From positions 181,680 through 245,679 of the forward strand of contig NZ_AOGX02000013.1 in the NCBI RefSeq assembly GCF_000332475.2: 64,000 nucleotides of DNA, in the 5' to 3' direction. This document shows, one piece after another, positions 1 through 9,491 of the stretch (within the stretch, counting starts at the first letter, position 1; each line of letters opens with the position of its first letter). Source of the DNA: Leptospira yanagawae serovar Saopaulo str. Sao Paulo = ATCC 700523. GTDB lineage: Bacteria > Spirochaetota > Leptospiria > Leptospirales > Leptospiraceae. Made by a program: the position numbers and the translations under genes. Under the pieces are notes generated by a model. The model did no database searches and was not told the DNA's origin. It was given only the letters and a program-made list of their open reading frames with translations.

Positions 1-42
1 ATCCTTTACAAAGAGTCAGAATTAGGTTCATTGGAATCACCA

Positions 43-807
43 ATGGAGCCGACTGTCACTGAATACAAACCCGGGCCACAACTCATTCGTTATATCGAAA
101 GTTATCTTATCATCCAATGTGATGAGAGTTTTAGTAAGTCGATCATTCCGCATCATTCATTTGTTTTAACGATCAAACTCAAAGGCAACCATGATTATCG
201 TATCCATTCCGATCGGAACCAGCTGCCACCTATTTCTTTATCGGGACTTCGAAAGACAGTAAAACACAATACACTTTCAAAAGGTTCAGAAATCATTATT
301 GTCAAGTTTCAACCCTGGGGTGCATTTTCTTTTTTCAATCGGCCGATGTATGAATTGAACGAGATTGGCATTTCAGGGTATGATTTATTGAACAAAACGG
401 CTCTAGATGAGATGCACTCCCAGTTGTTGGAAACAAAGGACAATCGCTCCAAGATAGACGAACTGGAAAAATTTTTATGGAAGGCAGTTAAAAAGCAAAC
501 GATAGACAAAAGGATCATCGAGGCGATTTCACAAATGAACCAAACCCAGGGTAATATCAAAATCAATGAGATTGCCTCTATTGTGAATTTAAGTATCGAT
601 ACGTTTGAAAAGAAATTTAGAGAAATCACCGGAGGCACACCCAAAAGAATTTCATCTATCATTCGTATGAGTTCTGCGATAAGAGAAATTCCAAAGTATA
701 ATTCTTTTACTAGGCTTGCTTATGATTTTGGATATTTCGACCAATCTCATTTCATTAAAGAATTCAAATCCTTCACTGGAAAAACTCCAACACAATATTT
801 GGGATAA
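43..807 (+). CDS. AraC-family transcriptional regulator (DUF6597-like N-terminus)
   Basis: The C-terminal third carries an AraC-type double helix-turn-helix. The first helix pair lies around the stretch IKINEIASIVNLSIDTFEKK, and the second ends in the typical FDQSHFIKEFKSFTGKTPTQY signature just before the stop. The N-terminal part, with a GLRKT stretch followed by VKFQPWGAFSFF, resembles the DUF6597 domain often fused to AraC helices in Bacteroidetes and spirochaetes. I chose the ATG at 43. The frame stays open to the left edge of the window (a TTG lies at 31), so the true start could be further upstream. The ligand and targets are unknown. The next gene on the same strand, a DUF1761 protein, is a possible target because it begins about 90 bases later. 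Confidence 0.8.
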   Translation: MEPTVTEYKPGPQLIRYIESYLIIQCDESFSKSIIPHHSFVLTIKLKGNHDYRIHSDRNQLPPISLSGLRKTVKHNTLSKGSEIIIVKFQPWGAFSFFNRPMYELNEIGISGYDLLNKTALDEMHSQLLETKDNRSKIDELEKFLWKAVKKQTIDKRIIEAISQMNQTQGNIKINEIASIVNLSIDTFEKKFREITGGTPKRISSIIRMSSAIREIPKYNSFTRLAYDFGYFDQSHFIKEFKSFTGKTPTQYLG

Positions 808-894
808 AAAATTCCTCCACCCTGATTTTTTACAATCGTTCCTTTGAAAAATCCGCTATAAAGGGAAAACTTATTGATCAAAGGAAAATTGTTT

Positions 895-1311
895 ATGTTA
901 GAAATTTTTTTTAGTTTGAACTGGATTAATGTGTTTTTGGCATTATTTCTGTATTCTTTTCTAGGGTTTATTTGGTTTACGATTTTGTTTAAGAAACAGT
1001 ATCGAATTTCCCTCGGAAAAGAAAATGACACCGAACCACCGTTAGCAATGATTTTTGTAATTGGCCCGATGCTTTGCACACTTGTGATTATAATCACCAC
1101 AGCCATCTTATTTTCTAGATTAGAAATCGAAAAATCAACCGATGCCTTGGTTTGGGGGAGTTTCATTGGAATTGGATTTTTGTCAGCGAATACCTTTAAT
1201 ATTGCCATCAATCCGAATATTCCTAAACCGATTCTCTATGGTGCGATCTCCAGTGCTTACCATCTTGTAGGGATCAACGTCGCCTCTTTGTTACTAGTTC
1301 AAAAATTCTAA
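895..1311 (+). CDS. DUF1761-family small membrane protein
   Basis: A protein of about 138 residues with four predicted membrane segments: an N-terminal helix after LNWINVFLALFLYSF, a second in the region AMIFVIGPMLCTLVIII, a third in VWGSFIGIGFLSANTF, and a fourth at the C-terminus. The order of segments and the conserved-looking FLGFIWFTILF and NIAINPN stretches fit the DUF1761 family, whose function is unknown. The frame can be read from a TTG at 874, but the ATG at 895 has a good AAAGGA ribosome site 9-10 bases upstream, so I take that start. It faces pckA, and a hairpin terminator separates the two. Confidence 0.75.
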   Translation: MLEIFFSLNWINVFLALFLYSFLGFIWFTILFKKQYRISLGKENDTEPPLAMIFVIGPMLCTLVIIITTAILFSRLEIEKSTDALVWGSFIGIGFLSANTFNIAINPNIPKPILYGAISSAYHLVGINVASLLLVQKF

Positions 1312-1336
1312 CGTTATAAAGCCTAAATCCATAAAA

Positions 1337-1370
1337 AAAGCCACCCCAGGGATTCCCTTTGAGTGGCTTT
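1337..1370 (-). terminator. Rho-independent terminator behind pckA
   Basis: An 8-bp perfect stem (AAAGCCAC at 1337-1344 with GTGGCTTT at 1363-1370) encloses a loop containing a further CCC/GGG pairing. Read on the minus strand the stem is followed by an uninterrupted T run, so it terminates pckA. It lies between convergent genes and may also slow readthrough from the DUF1761 gene. Confidence 0.8.
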
Positions 1371-1444
1371 CACAATTCATCCTTTACACTATACCAACTT
1401 ACAATTGCAAGTTGGCAATGTTTGATGAAATCTTTTTTTACAAC

Positions 1445-3037
1445 TTACGCTACTGGACCGTATTGGCTGTAATCAAATTCTTTGGAACCAGTGAGATACT
1501 TTTTGTAGTTTTCTACAAATTGTTTCGCAAGGTCTGCAGCAGTTTTATCGTATTCTTCTTTGTTTTCCCAAGCGTTACGAGGGTTGAGGATATGAGCATC
1601 CACACCGTTAACGGATTTAGGGAAAGACACTTGGAATACTGGGTGTTTTTCAAATTCTGATTTTTCAATGTTTCCGTTAAGGATTTCATTGATGATTTGG
1701 CGAGTTGCAGGAAGGTTCATCCTTTTTCCCACTCCATACTTTCCACCAACAAGTCCTGTATTAATTAAGTATGCGTTTACTTTGTGTTTTTTCATTTTTT
1801 CACCAAGTAACTTTGCATAGTATGTTGGGTGGAGTGTCATAAACGCCTGACCAAAACAAGCAGAGAATGTTGCTTGTGGTTCTTTCACACCGCGCTCAGT
1901 TCCTGCAACCTTTGCTGTGTAACCAGAAAGGAAATGGTACATCGCTTGTTCGATGGAAAGTTTCGACACTGCAGGGAGTACACCGTATGCATCATACGTT
2001 AGGAAGATCACAGTGTTTGGGTGACCTGCTTTGGATCCTGGTTGGATGTTGTCGATGTGGAAGATTGGGTAAGAGACACGAGTGTTTTCTGTTTTTGCCG
2101 CAGAAGAGTAATCTACTTTCTTCGTTGTTGCATCGAAGACAACGTTTTCAAGTAGTGCATCACGTCGGATGGCAGCATAAATTTCTGGTTCTGTTTTTGG
2201 ATCGAGGTTGATGGTTTTTGCGTAACATCCACCTTCAATGTTGAAGATTCCATTGTCGTCCCAACCATGTTCATCATCACCGATGAGTTTGCGATTTGGG
2301 TCTGTGGAAAGAGTTGTTTTTCCTGTTCCAGAAAGACCAAAGAAAAGAGCGCTGTCTCCATCCTTACCAACGTTAGCAGAACAGTGCATTGTGAGGACGT
2401 TTTTGAGTGGCAGGTAGTAGTTCATGACAGAGAAAATCCCTTTTTTCATTTCCCCACCGTATTCTGTTCCACCGATGATACAGATCTTTTTCGCTAAGTG
2501 GAAGATCACAAACACTTCAGAATTGAGGCCATGTTCTTTGTATTTTGCGTTTTTATAACCAGATGCATTGATGATTGTAAACTCTGGATTGAGTTTTGCG
2601 AGTTCTTCTTTCGTTGGGCGGAGGAACATGTTGGTGCAAAAGTGGTGTTGCCAAGCACGTTCTGTGACCACACGGAGAGAGATACGTGTGTCGTCGTTTG
2701 TTCCTGCATGGCCATCAAATACGTATAATTTTTTGTTATCGAGGAATTTCGTTACTTCTGCGTAAAGTTCATTGAAAATTGCTTCCGAAACCTTTGTGTT
2801 AACAGGTCCCCACCAGATGTTGTTGGTAGAAGAAGGTTCATCGACAAAGTATTTGTCTTTTGGGGAACGACCCGTAAAAATCCCTGTATCCACCATCATC
2901 GTTCCGTTATCAGAAGTAACACCTTCTTTGTTATTCAATTCGTGCTGGTAAATTTCTTCGTATGATAAGTTATGGAAGACTTCGGACGGTTTTAGGCCGA
3001 GTTCAGCAAGGCCTTTTAGATTAGTAGATACTGACAT
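1445..3037 (-). CDS. pckA: Phosphoenolpyruvate carboxykinase (ATP)
   Basis: The enzyme converts oxaloacetate and ATP to phosphoenolpyruvate, CO2 and ADP, the entry step of gluconeogenesis in the cytoplasm. At 530 residues it has the usual length of the ATP-dependent class. Visible motifs are GRSPKDK at 56-62 (substrate arginine), [12 protein letters not shown] at 189-200 (metal and substrate binding), the P-loop GLSGTGKT at 234-241, and LIGDDEHGW at 251-259. These distinguish it from the GTP-dependent enzyme. The ATG at 3037 has a GGAGAG ribosome site. It is divergent from glgA with 70 bases between, so carbon storage and gluconeogenesis may share a control region. Organisms living on fatty acids, as leptospires do, depend on this step. 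Confidence 0.97.
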   Translation of the reverse strand: MSVSTNLKGLAELGLKPSEVFHNLSYEEIYQHELNNKEGVTSDNGTMMVDTGIFTGRSPKDKYFVDEPSSTNNIWWGPVNTKVSEAIFNELYAEVTKFLDNKKLYVFDGHAGTNDDTRISLRVVTERAWQHHFCTNMFLRPTKEELAKLNPEFTIINASGYKNAKYKEHGLNSEVFVIFHLAKKICIIGGTEYGGEMKKGIFSVMNYYLPLKNVLTMHCSANVGKDGDSALFFGLSGTGKTTLSTDPNRKLIGDDEHGWDDNGIFNIEGGCYAKTINLDPKTEPEIYAAIRRDALLENVVFDATTKKVDYSSAAKTENTRVSYPIFHIDNIQPGSKAGHPNTVIFLTYDAYGVLPAVSKLSIEQAMYHFLSGYTAKVAGTERGVKEPQATFSACFGQAFMTLHPTYYAKLLGEKMKKHKVNAYLINTGLVGGKYGVGKRMNLPATRQIINEILNGNIEKSEFEKHPVFQVSFPKSVNGVDAHILNPRNAWENKEEYDKTAADLAKQFVENYKKYLTGSKEFDYSQYGPVA

Positions 3038-3107
3038 GGATCTCTCCTCGATTTCACTTTGTGTTTTTCTAGCTTCTTACTTTGCGAGTCGGTGTCAATA
3101 ACAGAAA

Positions 3108-4538
3108 ATGAAGATTCTCCACGCTTCCGCAGAATATTTTCCCTACATCAAGATGGGTGGCCTTGCGGACATGCTTGCCTCCCTCACAAAAGAACAAGTG
3201 AAGACAGAAGAAGTTTATGTCGCATTGCCACTCATTGGGAAGTTGGGCAAAGAGCCGAATTGGACCGGTAAAGAATTGGGAGCCCTCCTCCCCGAAGATG
3301 CCAAAGAAGAAACCATGGCAGTCTCCTTACTTGCCAAAGCAAGGTTCCTCGAAGCAGTTGAATCTGGTATCAAATTGTATTTTTTTGATTCGGAATTGTT
3401 TCGGAGTTTGCATACCATTTATGGAACCGCAGAAGAACATTACCGATTTGCCATTTTCTCTTACGCTTGTTATGCGCTTAGCCAAATCTTACAAGTGGAT
3501 GCCTTCCATGCACATGACTGGCATACCGCCATCTCTCTAAGCTTACAAAAAAATTCATCGAAGTCCATCCCATCACTTTTCACAATCCACAATCTCGCCT
3601 ACCAAGGCGACCATCCCCATTGGATGACTGGTTTTCTAAAAGAAGATCCCTTTCGTCTGGTCACAAGCCCTTTTGATCACAATGAAAAGTGCAACTATAT
3701 GAAAGCAGGGATTCTCTCGGCAGGCCAAATCACAACGGTAAGCCCTGGTTATAGAAAAGAAACACTCACAGAACCCAATGGATTTGGACTGAGTTATGTG
3801 TTAAACAAACGAAAGGTTGATTATACTGGAATTTTAAATGGGATCGATCCAGACGAATGGAACCCAGAGTCCGACAAACGAATTTTCCAAAATTATGACA
3901 TTTCCAATTGGAAAGAAGGCAAACAAAAAAACAAAGAAGAACTCTACCGAGAGATCGGAAGGCCTAACTTACCTTTGGATGTTCCTCTGATTGGCCTAAT
4001 CGGTCGTCTCACCTACCAAAAAGGATTTCCCACATTCCTCCAGGCATTTTTAGAAAGACGCCACTTGCCACACCGTTATGTGGTTCTTGGTTCTGGTGAT
4101 CCAGAAACAGAAAATGCTTTTTTCCATTTATCAGATTCAATGCCCGATGTGTTTTATTTTTATAAAGGATACAATGAATCACTTGCCCACAAAATTGAAG
4201 CAGCGAGTGATTTTTTTCTGATGCCATCTTTGTTCGAACCTTGTGGTCTGAACCAAATGTATAGCCATGTTTATGGAACCATTCCCATGGTCTCACGTGT
4301 TGGTGGCTTAAGAGACACTGTAGAAGAATCAAATGTCTTAAAGTTCAAAACAGGAATTGTTTTTGAACCAGATGACAAAAGTTCTCTTGGTTATGCATTA
4401 GAACGAGCGAAAGATTTGTTCGTTTCTCCTGAACGAGATGTTGTAGTGGAAAATATGATGAAACTCGATTGGACGTGGACAAAACGTAAGTTAGAGTATG
4501 ATACAATTTATCAAACTGCAATAGAGCTTTTGCAATGA
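3108..4538 (+). CDS. glgA: Glycogen synthase (ADP-glucose type, GT5)
   Basis: A 476-residue glycosyltransferase of the GT-B fold that extends alpha-1,4-glucan from ADP-glucose. The N-terminus carries the ADP-glucose signature KMGGLAD at 15-21 (KxGGL in the family). The second Rossmann domain begins near RLTYQKGF (about residue 300), and the C-terminal catalytic stretch LFEPCGLNQ lies near residue 375, followed by a GGLRDTV loop. All are hallmarks of GlgA. The ATG at 3108 has only a weak ribosome site, but the start is fixed by homology to the family N-terminus (MKILHASAEYFP). No glgB, glgC or glgP lies nearby, so the rest of the pathway must be elsewhere. Confidence 0.95.
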   Translation: MKILHASAEYFPYIKMGGLADMLASLTKEQVKTEEVYVALPLIGKLGKEPNWTGKELGALLPEDAKEETMAVSLLAKARFLEAVESGIKLYFFDSELFRSLHTIYGTAEEHYRFAIFSYACYALSQILQVDAFHAHDWHTAISLSLQKNSSKSIPSLFTIHNLAYQGDHPHWMTGFLKEDPFRLVTSPFDHNEKCNYMKAGILSAGQITTVSPGYRKETLTEPNGFGLSYVLNKRKVDYTGILNGIDPDEWNPESDKRIFQNYDISNWKEGKQKNKEELYREIGRPNLPLDVPLIGLIGRLTYQKGFPTFLQAFLERRHLPHRYVVLGSGDPETENAFFHLSDSMPDVFYFYKGYNESLAHKIEAASDFFLMPSLFEPCGLNQMYSHVYGTIPMVSRVGGLRDTVEESNVLKFKTGIVFEPDDKSSLGYALERAKDLFVSPERDVVVENMMKLDWTWTKRKLEYDTIYQTAIELLQ

Positions 4539-4633
4539 AATGTTTGATGACCTATGGTTATTAAAATTTTGTGGGAATAAATTATTTTCTCTTTGAGAAA
4601 TCAATTGAATTCGAATGTTGTCTTAAGTAGACC

Positions 4634-6157
4634 ATGAATTCTATTTTTTATTCCTTCTTCCTTATTGTTTTATTCTCCTCAGCTTGCAAACTCAATCTCA
4701 ATAACCCAAGCGATCCGTATTCGCGTGATTTCTTTTTAACGAACGTAATGCGATCTTTTTTATCTTTTGATCCATGTCCTAACTTTCAAACATGGAAAAA
4801 AACCTATGGAACTGGTACAAGTAAAACGACTGGATCAGATCTGATCATTCTTTCTAACGGGGATTATCTGGTATCTGGTGTGACAAGGCAGTACATCATT
4901 TCGGGTTCTCCAGTAGGAGTCACAAACAACTTTGCAGGAACCAACGGCACCACACTTAACACCTTTTTGATGCGGGTCTCAAAGGACAATGGGGACATCC
5001 TCTGGGTGGATTACATGGGGGAAGCAGTAGCAGAAAAATACTATAAACCAAATTTACACAAATACTCCAATGGAGATATCTCAGTTGCATTTATTGTGAC
5101 AGGTGCTTCGCAGCCATCTCCTCTGAATGCAAAATCTGGAATTGGAATCCCGGCAGTCTTTGTCGGAAGGATTCGTGAAGATGGATCAAGAGTATGGTAT
5201 ACTTACTTTGACTCACCAAGTGTTGGACAAACCATTGTCTCGGCATTAGATCCTTCCAACCGCTTACATGTGTTTGTTGAAATCATAGCGAACAGTGGGC
5301 ATGCCTCATTTGAAAGTGGAAATATGCTTCTCAATGCAACACTGGGTGATATTTCGGATACCGATACCATTCATTTATCGGTGAACGAAAATGGTTTTAT
5401 GATCTTCCAAAGTTATCTCACAAGTATTGGATTTGATGATGTGTTTGGTGCAAAAGCCAATGCCAATGGACTTTTTGTTACAGGAAATGCAACACAAAGC
5501 ATTGATGGAACGGTCGCCCACCCTGACCCAGGTTTACCAGTTCCATTTCTTTTCAAACTAAGTGAAACTGATGAAACGGTTGTATGGTCGCGTTACTTGG
5601 GAATTCCTGCAGAAGGTGGGTATGGTGATCCCAATCGGATTTTATTAAAAGACGATCAAATTTTTTATGTGGGATCTGCCAGGTATAGTTACGGCTCACC
5701 TGTTGAACCTACTGTCGCTCCCGATGGAAGCATCAAACATTTTTTATTTTCAAAGTTTAACACAAATGGAGACAATGTATGGACTTCGTTTTTAGGAAGT
5801 ACTTCGGAATCCATTGTTGAATTTTCCGAATCGGATCCATTGTATTTGTCCTCATCGCAAGTTTTATTTCGCGCCCATGCTTCCGAAGTCAGCAATCGGT
5901 TTTCATCCACTCCGAATCTAGTGACTGACAATGCCTCCGGCGACTATCCCATCGCAGATGTTTTTTTGAACCCAATCACAGGAGAATTCAATCGTTTCCA
6001 TTACCAATCGAATCTCACGTCTCCGAGCCAAGAAAAAACAGAAGTGATGCGAGAAGTATGCACAGGAAAACTGGTCCGACTCAATTACACAAAGTTCACG
6101 TCATCCAACTCTCCTGAAGAAACACAAATCTCTATTGAAACTGTAAGTGTGCCATAA
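4634..6157 (+). CDS. Putative surface lipoprotein, propeller-like, paralog 1 of 3
   Basis: A 507-residue protein with a short signal peptide and a spirochaete-type lipobox (FSSAC, lipidated cysteine at about residue 18). This is followed by KLNLNNPSDP, a sequence shared almost exactly with the proteins starting at 6459 and 12815. The body has recurring units of the type GSDLIILSNGDYLVSG and NGDILWVDYMGE, which look like SBBP or other beta-propeller blades, and ends in a conserved CTGKLVRL block. The cellular location is inferred from the lipobox, and the function is unknown. The upstream neighbour glgA is unrelated. A repeat-like element separates it from paralog 2. Confidence 0.75.
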   Translation: MNSIFYSFFLIVLFSSACKLNLNNPSDPYSRDFFLTNVMRSFLSFDPCPNFQTWKKTYGTGTSKTTGSDLIILSNGDYLVSGVTRQYIISGSPVGVTNNFAGTNGTTLNTFLMRVSKDNGDILWVDYMGEAVAEKYYKPNLHKYSNGDISVAFIVTGASQPSPLNAKSGIGIPAVFVGRIREDGSRVWYTYFDSPSVGQTIVSALDPSNRLHVFVEIIANSGHASFESGNMLLNATLGDISDTDTIHLSVNENGFMIFQSYLTSIGFDDVFGAKANANGLFVTGNATQSIDGTVAHPDPGLPVPFLFKLSETDETVVWSRYLGIPAEGGYGDPNRILLKDDQIFYVGSARYSYGSPVEPTVAPDGSIKHFLFSKFNTNGDNVWTSFLGSTSESIVEFSESDPLYLSSSQVLFRAHASEVSNRFSSTPNLVTDNASGDYPIADVFLNPITGEFNRFHYQSNLTSPSQEKTEVMREVCTGKLVRLNYTKFTSSNSPEETQISIETVSVP

Positions 6158-6176
6158 TTCCCCTTAACCAAGGTTT

Positions 6177-6284
6177 GGGCGCCTCGCAATTGTTTGGTGG
6201 CAATGAATTCCATTTACCAAGCGACCGCGCTTTCCGCTCCAATCTTTCGCATTGCGAAAGGATTTCCGCTATAATCGCTGGCGC
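6177..6284. repeat. Candidate palindromic intergenic repeat (REP-like)
   Basis: The 301-base gap between lipoprotein paralogs 1 and 2 has no gene. It is unusually GC-rich and structured compared with other gaps here. GCGCC at 6179-6183 pairs with GGCGC at 6280-6284, and inside there is a perfect CTTTCGC/GCGAAAG hairpin (6244-6250 with 6254-6260, loop ATT). The TTTCCGCT motif occurs twice (6231 and 6264). The layout resembles small dispersed palindromic elements. I see no second copy in this window, so the dispersed nature is a guess. Confidence 0.45.
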
Positions 6285-6458
6285 ATCTTTTTACAATTTG
6301 TAGACAATTTGACCTCGGAATTTCCCTCATTTTGGAATATTTTTTCCATTCCCTTTAGACAAATGGCTTGAGAATCTCATTCCTATCTGTTCACTATTCC
6401 TGAAGAATCAATGCAGTTTATTTCCACATGGAAATGACTACAACCGAGTTGGGATCAT

Positions 6459-8069
6459 ATGAAATTACATACAAAGCGAAACTCTACTATTTTAATATTA
6501 CTACACTTTCTTTTTTTGGCATTTTCTTTTGGCCAATGCAAACTGAACTTAAACAATCCTGCAGATCCTTTTTCAAAATCGTTTTTAGAAACGTTTTTAC
6601 TCAATGCGTATTTCGATTCATTTTGTGATCCCAATGTGAGAGGCAACATTCGACTGGGCAGTGGAACAAAGATGATCAAACCAATGTCAATCAAAACTCT
6701 GCGAAGCGGAAAAACGGTAGTGACTGCGATCACGGAAGAGCCATTGGTTTGGAATGGAACCGCTGATGGAATCCACTCCAACCACCAAAATTCGACTTTT
6801 AATGCGGTAACATTTGTTATTGACCGTCACTTCTCAAAAATCCTCTGGCTTGATTATTTGGGTGAAATGAGTTATGGAATCGAGGACTGGCCTCATGATC
6901 CCATTGTTTCCGTAGACGAATTTTCCAATGGAGATTTAGGATTTTTTGTTTTGGTAAATGGACCTGGAAGATCCAATACAATCAATGATAAAGTAAATAA
7001 TGTTTCTTATTACTTAGGCCGTTACAACCAAGACACAGGTGCAATCGTCTGGCAAGGTTATGCGAATAAAGACAACACTCGTATCGCTATTTCCGGTTAT
7101 GGATTGAAAATCAATGATAGAGACGAGATGGTGCTTCGTTTCACTTCGACTACCAGTGCAACCCCAAGCTCCGATACGGTTGGGCTTAGTTTTCCCGGTT
7201 TACCAACCCCCCAAACAGCAACAAATGGATCCATTGCAAATCAAACCGAAGTAGGTATTGCCATTATCAGTGGAGACGGAGTAGGAAAAATCCAATCGTT
7301 TTTCCCAAATCCAGGAAATCCAACAGAAACTGTGGATCACTTTGTGATTGGCGATAAAATTTATATTTTTGGAAATACAAACACCAATTTTGTTTCAACT
7401 TCTGGCCACCCATCTGTCAATGAGAAAAGGTCCTTTATCGGGATCGCCAACCAAAACCTAACATGGGATTCAGTGGGTTATTTCGGTACAAGTGCTTCTA
7501 CTTCGGAAACTAATATAGAATTTGTGACTTATGGGAATGGAAAATTCTTACTCATTGGTAAATCTACCAATGCATTTTCCAATGCAGGCACTCTATACCC
7601 ATTTCAAGGATCAGGTCTGAATCGAAATTATTTTTTTACATCCTCGACCATCAACTCTACGACGCCGAATTGGTTTCAGTTTTTGGGGTCCACCACCGTA
7701 CAAGTTCCTCAGATATATCCCAATGCATTTACCTATAGGAGTACAACCGATGAATTTCTAGGGGAATTATTAGCAAATGATGACGGTAGTCTATTTACAG
7801 GGATTCCATCCGACCTTGTGACCGGCTCCATCCAAAATCCATTTGGACAGGTACGTGCCAAACTTGTTCCACAATCGGGACAATTCAAAACTCTAGAATA
7901 TTTCAACGGAAGTGAAGCCGGTGGAAACAATGTAACAACGCTTACCAACCAAACAGAAATTTGTCGAGGACGGATAGTGAAAACTAAATTTTTATCTCCA
8001 ACCTTTTCCTCTGTAACGAGCATCCGTTCCATTGAAGTTTCCACAAGGCCTGCAAGCGAGGAACCGTAA
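6459..8069 (+). CDS. Putative surface lipoprotein, propeller-like, paralog 2 of 3
   Basis: A 536-residue paralog of the gene at 4634. The signal peptide ends in a lipobox-like FGQC (cysteine at about residue 27) followed by KLNLNNPADP. It shares the KILWLDYLGE block near residue 130 and a C-terminal CRGRIVKTKF block equivalent to CTGKLVRL in paralog 1. It is longer because of insertions in the middle blades. The ATG at 6459 follows a TTGGGA-like ribosome site. Many Ser, Thr, Asn and Gly residues and the absence of membrane helices fit an exported beta-rich protein. No enzymatic motif was recognised. Confidence 0.75.
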   Translation: MKLHTKRNSTILILLHFLFLAFSFGQCKLNLNNPADPFSKSFLETFLLNAYFDSFCDPNVRGNIRLGSGTKMIKPMSIKTLRSGKTVVTAITEEPLVWNGTADGIHSNHQNSTFNAVTFVIDRHFSKILWLDYLGEMSYGIEDWPHDPIVSVDEFSNGDLGFFVLVNGPGRSNTINDKVNNVSYYLGRYNQDTGAIVWQGYANKDNTRIAISGYGLKINDRDEMVLRFTSTTSATPSSDTVGLSFPGLPTPQTATNGSIANQTEVGIAIISGDGVGKIQSFFPNPGNPTETVDHFVIGDKIYIFGNTNTNFVSTSGHPSVNEKRSFIGIANQNLTWDSVGYFGTSASTSETNIEFVTYGNGKFLLIGKSTNAFSNAGTLYPFQGSGLNRNYFFTSSTINSTTPNWFQFLGSTTVQVPQIYPNAFTYRSTTDEFLGELLANDDGSLFTGIPSDLVTGSIQNPFGQVRAKLVPQSGQFKTLEYFNGSEAGGNNVTTLTNQTEICRGRIVKTKFLSPTFSSVTSIRSIEVSTRPASEEP

Positions 8070-8183
8070 CGAATCCAAAGTGAGCAAATGATGATTCCTC
8101 AGATCCAAGATCCGAATTAAAATTTCTGCACCAGTGTTGGTGTGGAGAAAAATTAGTTTTTCCAAAATTTTTTTTCTCAATTT

Positions 8184-8210
8184 TGTCACAATGGAAAAAA
8201 CCCGTTGTCC
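8184..8210 (+). promoter_or_regulatory. Candidate ECF-sigma promoter in front of the DUF1304/sigma operon
   Basis: TGTCACA at 8184-8190 is followed by CGTTGTCC at 8203-8210, about 30 bases before the start codon of the DUF1304 gene. GC-poor spacing between a GTCAC-type and a CGT/TGTC-type element is typical of promoters read by ECF sigma factors, which commonly drive their own operon. The assignment is by eye and unproven. Confidence 0.35.
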
Positions 8211-8241
8211 TAAGGAGAAAAGGAATCGTTAGGAGGATTCA

Positions 8242-8616
8242 ATGAAACTCACTTCACTCATACTCACTGGTTTTGTGGCGGTAGAACATGTTTTCATTTT
8301 GGTCTTGGAAATGTTTTTATGGAAAACAGAATTGGGAATGAAGGTGTTCCAACTCACACCGGAAACTGCAGAGATCACAGCAAAACTTGCCAAAAACCAA
8401 GGATTGTACAATGGATTTTTGGCTGCAGGACTTTTTTGGGCATTGCTCTTCATCAAAGACCAAAATCAAAAATTCCAAACCATTTTGTTTTTTCTCATCT
8501 GTGTTGTGGTGGCAGGGATTTATGGATCAGCGACCGCAAAATTTTCCATTTTGTTTTCGCAAGGTTTACCTGCATTCTCAGCATTAGTTCTACACTGGTT
8601 GGCTTTCAAAAAATAA
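8242..8616 (+). CDS. DUF1304-family membrane protein
   Basis: A 124-residue protein with four predicted helices: the N-terminal LTSLILTGFVAVEHVFIL, then GFLAAGLFWALLF, TILFFLICVVVAGIYG and a C-terminal LPAFSALVLHWLAF. The EHVFILVLEMFLW stretch after the first helix and NQGLYNGFLA are characteristic of DUF1304. A perfect AGGAGG site (8231-8236) precedes the ATG. Its stop overlaps the start of the next gene (TAATG at 8614-8618), so it is translationally coupled to the ECF sigma factor. That coupling suggests it is part of the response controlled by the sigma factor or helps sense its signal. Confidence 0.85.
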   Translation: MKLTSLILTGFVAVEHVFILVLEMFLWKTELGMKVFQLTPETAEITAKLAKNQGLYNGFLAAGLFWALLFIKDQNQKFQTILFFLICVVVAGIYGSATAKFSILFSQGLPAFSALVLHWLAFKK

Positions 8617-9491
8617 TGATGAATGATCCGCACCTTTCTTTATTAGAAGATTGTTTGTTAGGAAAAACCAAAGCCTTGGAAGGATTGATTCAATTCTTCC
8701 AACCAAAAGTATTTTCTTTGGCTCTCAAATTTTTATGGAATCCGGAAGATGCAGAAGATGCCACTCAAGAAATTTTAGTTAAAGTGATTACAAATCTCGG
8801 TGGGTTTCGGCGGGAAAGTAAACTCTCCACTTGGATTTACAAAATTGCAAGTAACCACCTCATCAATACGAAAAAATCAAAACTAGAAAGAAGAGAAATT
8901 CACTTACGGACCATTCGTGACGAATTACACCGATCACAAAGTCCATCTGCTTCCGTTGTACCATTTGATCCTGATTCACAAGACAAAGAGGATGAAACAA
9001 AAGAAAAAATAGCGCACCTCGTCTTACATGTCCAAGTCGCTTGCACCTATGCCATGTTACAATCCATGACTCGAAAGTATCGTATGGCCTATCTTTTGGG
9101 TGAGGTATTTACGTTCTCTAGTGAGGAAGCAGGTTATGTGATGGGAATTCGAGCCGATGCATTCCGACAAATTTTAAAACGAGCAAGAAACCAAATGGAA
9201 GAATTTTTAGGAAAGGAATGCAGTTTAACAAATGTTAATAACCCTTGCCACTGCCAAAATCGAATCCGTTATGCATCGAAAGCAGGAAGGATACAATCCT
9301 ATCTCAATCTTTCGGAACAAATGAAACGAGATGGAAGGTGGGAAAAAATGAAACCCCTCCTTCCCGAAACAAAAAAACTAAGAAAAGCAGCTGAAGTTTT
9401 TCGTAACCAACCCAACCTATTACCCAAAAAAAACCAACTGGACGGGATTCGAGTTTTATTAAACCACTCCCTTCCATTCACGACTCGGTGA
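8616..9491 (+). CDS. ECF-type RNA polymerase sigma factor with cysteine-containing C-terminal extension
   Basis: A protein of 291 residues starting at the ATG that overlaps the DUF1304 stop. Earlier in-frame codons fall inside the DUF1304 gene and are rejected. Region 2 is visible as LALKFLWNPEDAEDATQEILVKV followed by FRRESKLSTWIYKIASNHLIN, and region 4 as YLLGEVFTFSSEEAGYVMGIRADAFRQILKRAR. Beyond region 4 is an extension of about 90 residues beginning with C202, C211 and C213 in the pattern C-x8-C-H-C, a possible metal or redox site. No anti-sigma factor is encoded next to it, so the extension may provide the control. The 3' end overlaps the convergent AraC gene by 33 bases. Confidence 0.85.
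   Translation: MMNDPHLSLLEDCLLGKTKALEGLIQFFQPKVFSLALKFLWNPEDAEDATQEILVKVITNLGGFRRESKLSTWIYKIASNHLINTKKSKLERREIHLRTIRDELHRSQSPSASVVPFDPDSQDKEDETKEKIAHLVLHVQVACTYAMLQSMTRKYRMAYLLGEVFTFSSEEAGYVMGIRADAFRQILKRARNQMEEFLGKECSLTNVNNPCHCQNRIRYASKAGRIQSYLNLSEQMKRDGRWEKMKPLLPETKKLRKAAEVFRNQPNLLPKKNQLDGIRVLLNHSLPFTTR

Noticed and set aside
747..1211. A 154-codon frame on the minus strand opposite the DUF1761 gene
   Set aside because: It lies across the real gene, lacks a ribosome site and has no recognisable domain.
1867..2728. Several open frames on the plus strand inside pckA
   Set aside because: They are antisense shadows of a certain pckA, with Cys/Trp-rich low-complexity products.
8319..8615. An N-terminal extension of the ECF sigma factor frame
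   Set aside because: It overlaps the DUF1304 gene in another frame; family homology begins at the MMND start at 8616.
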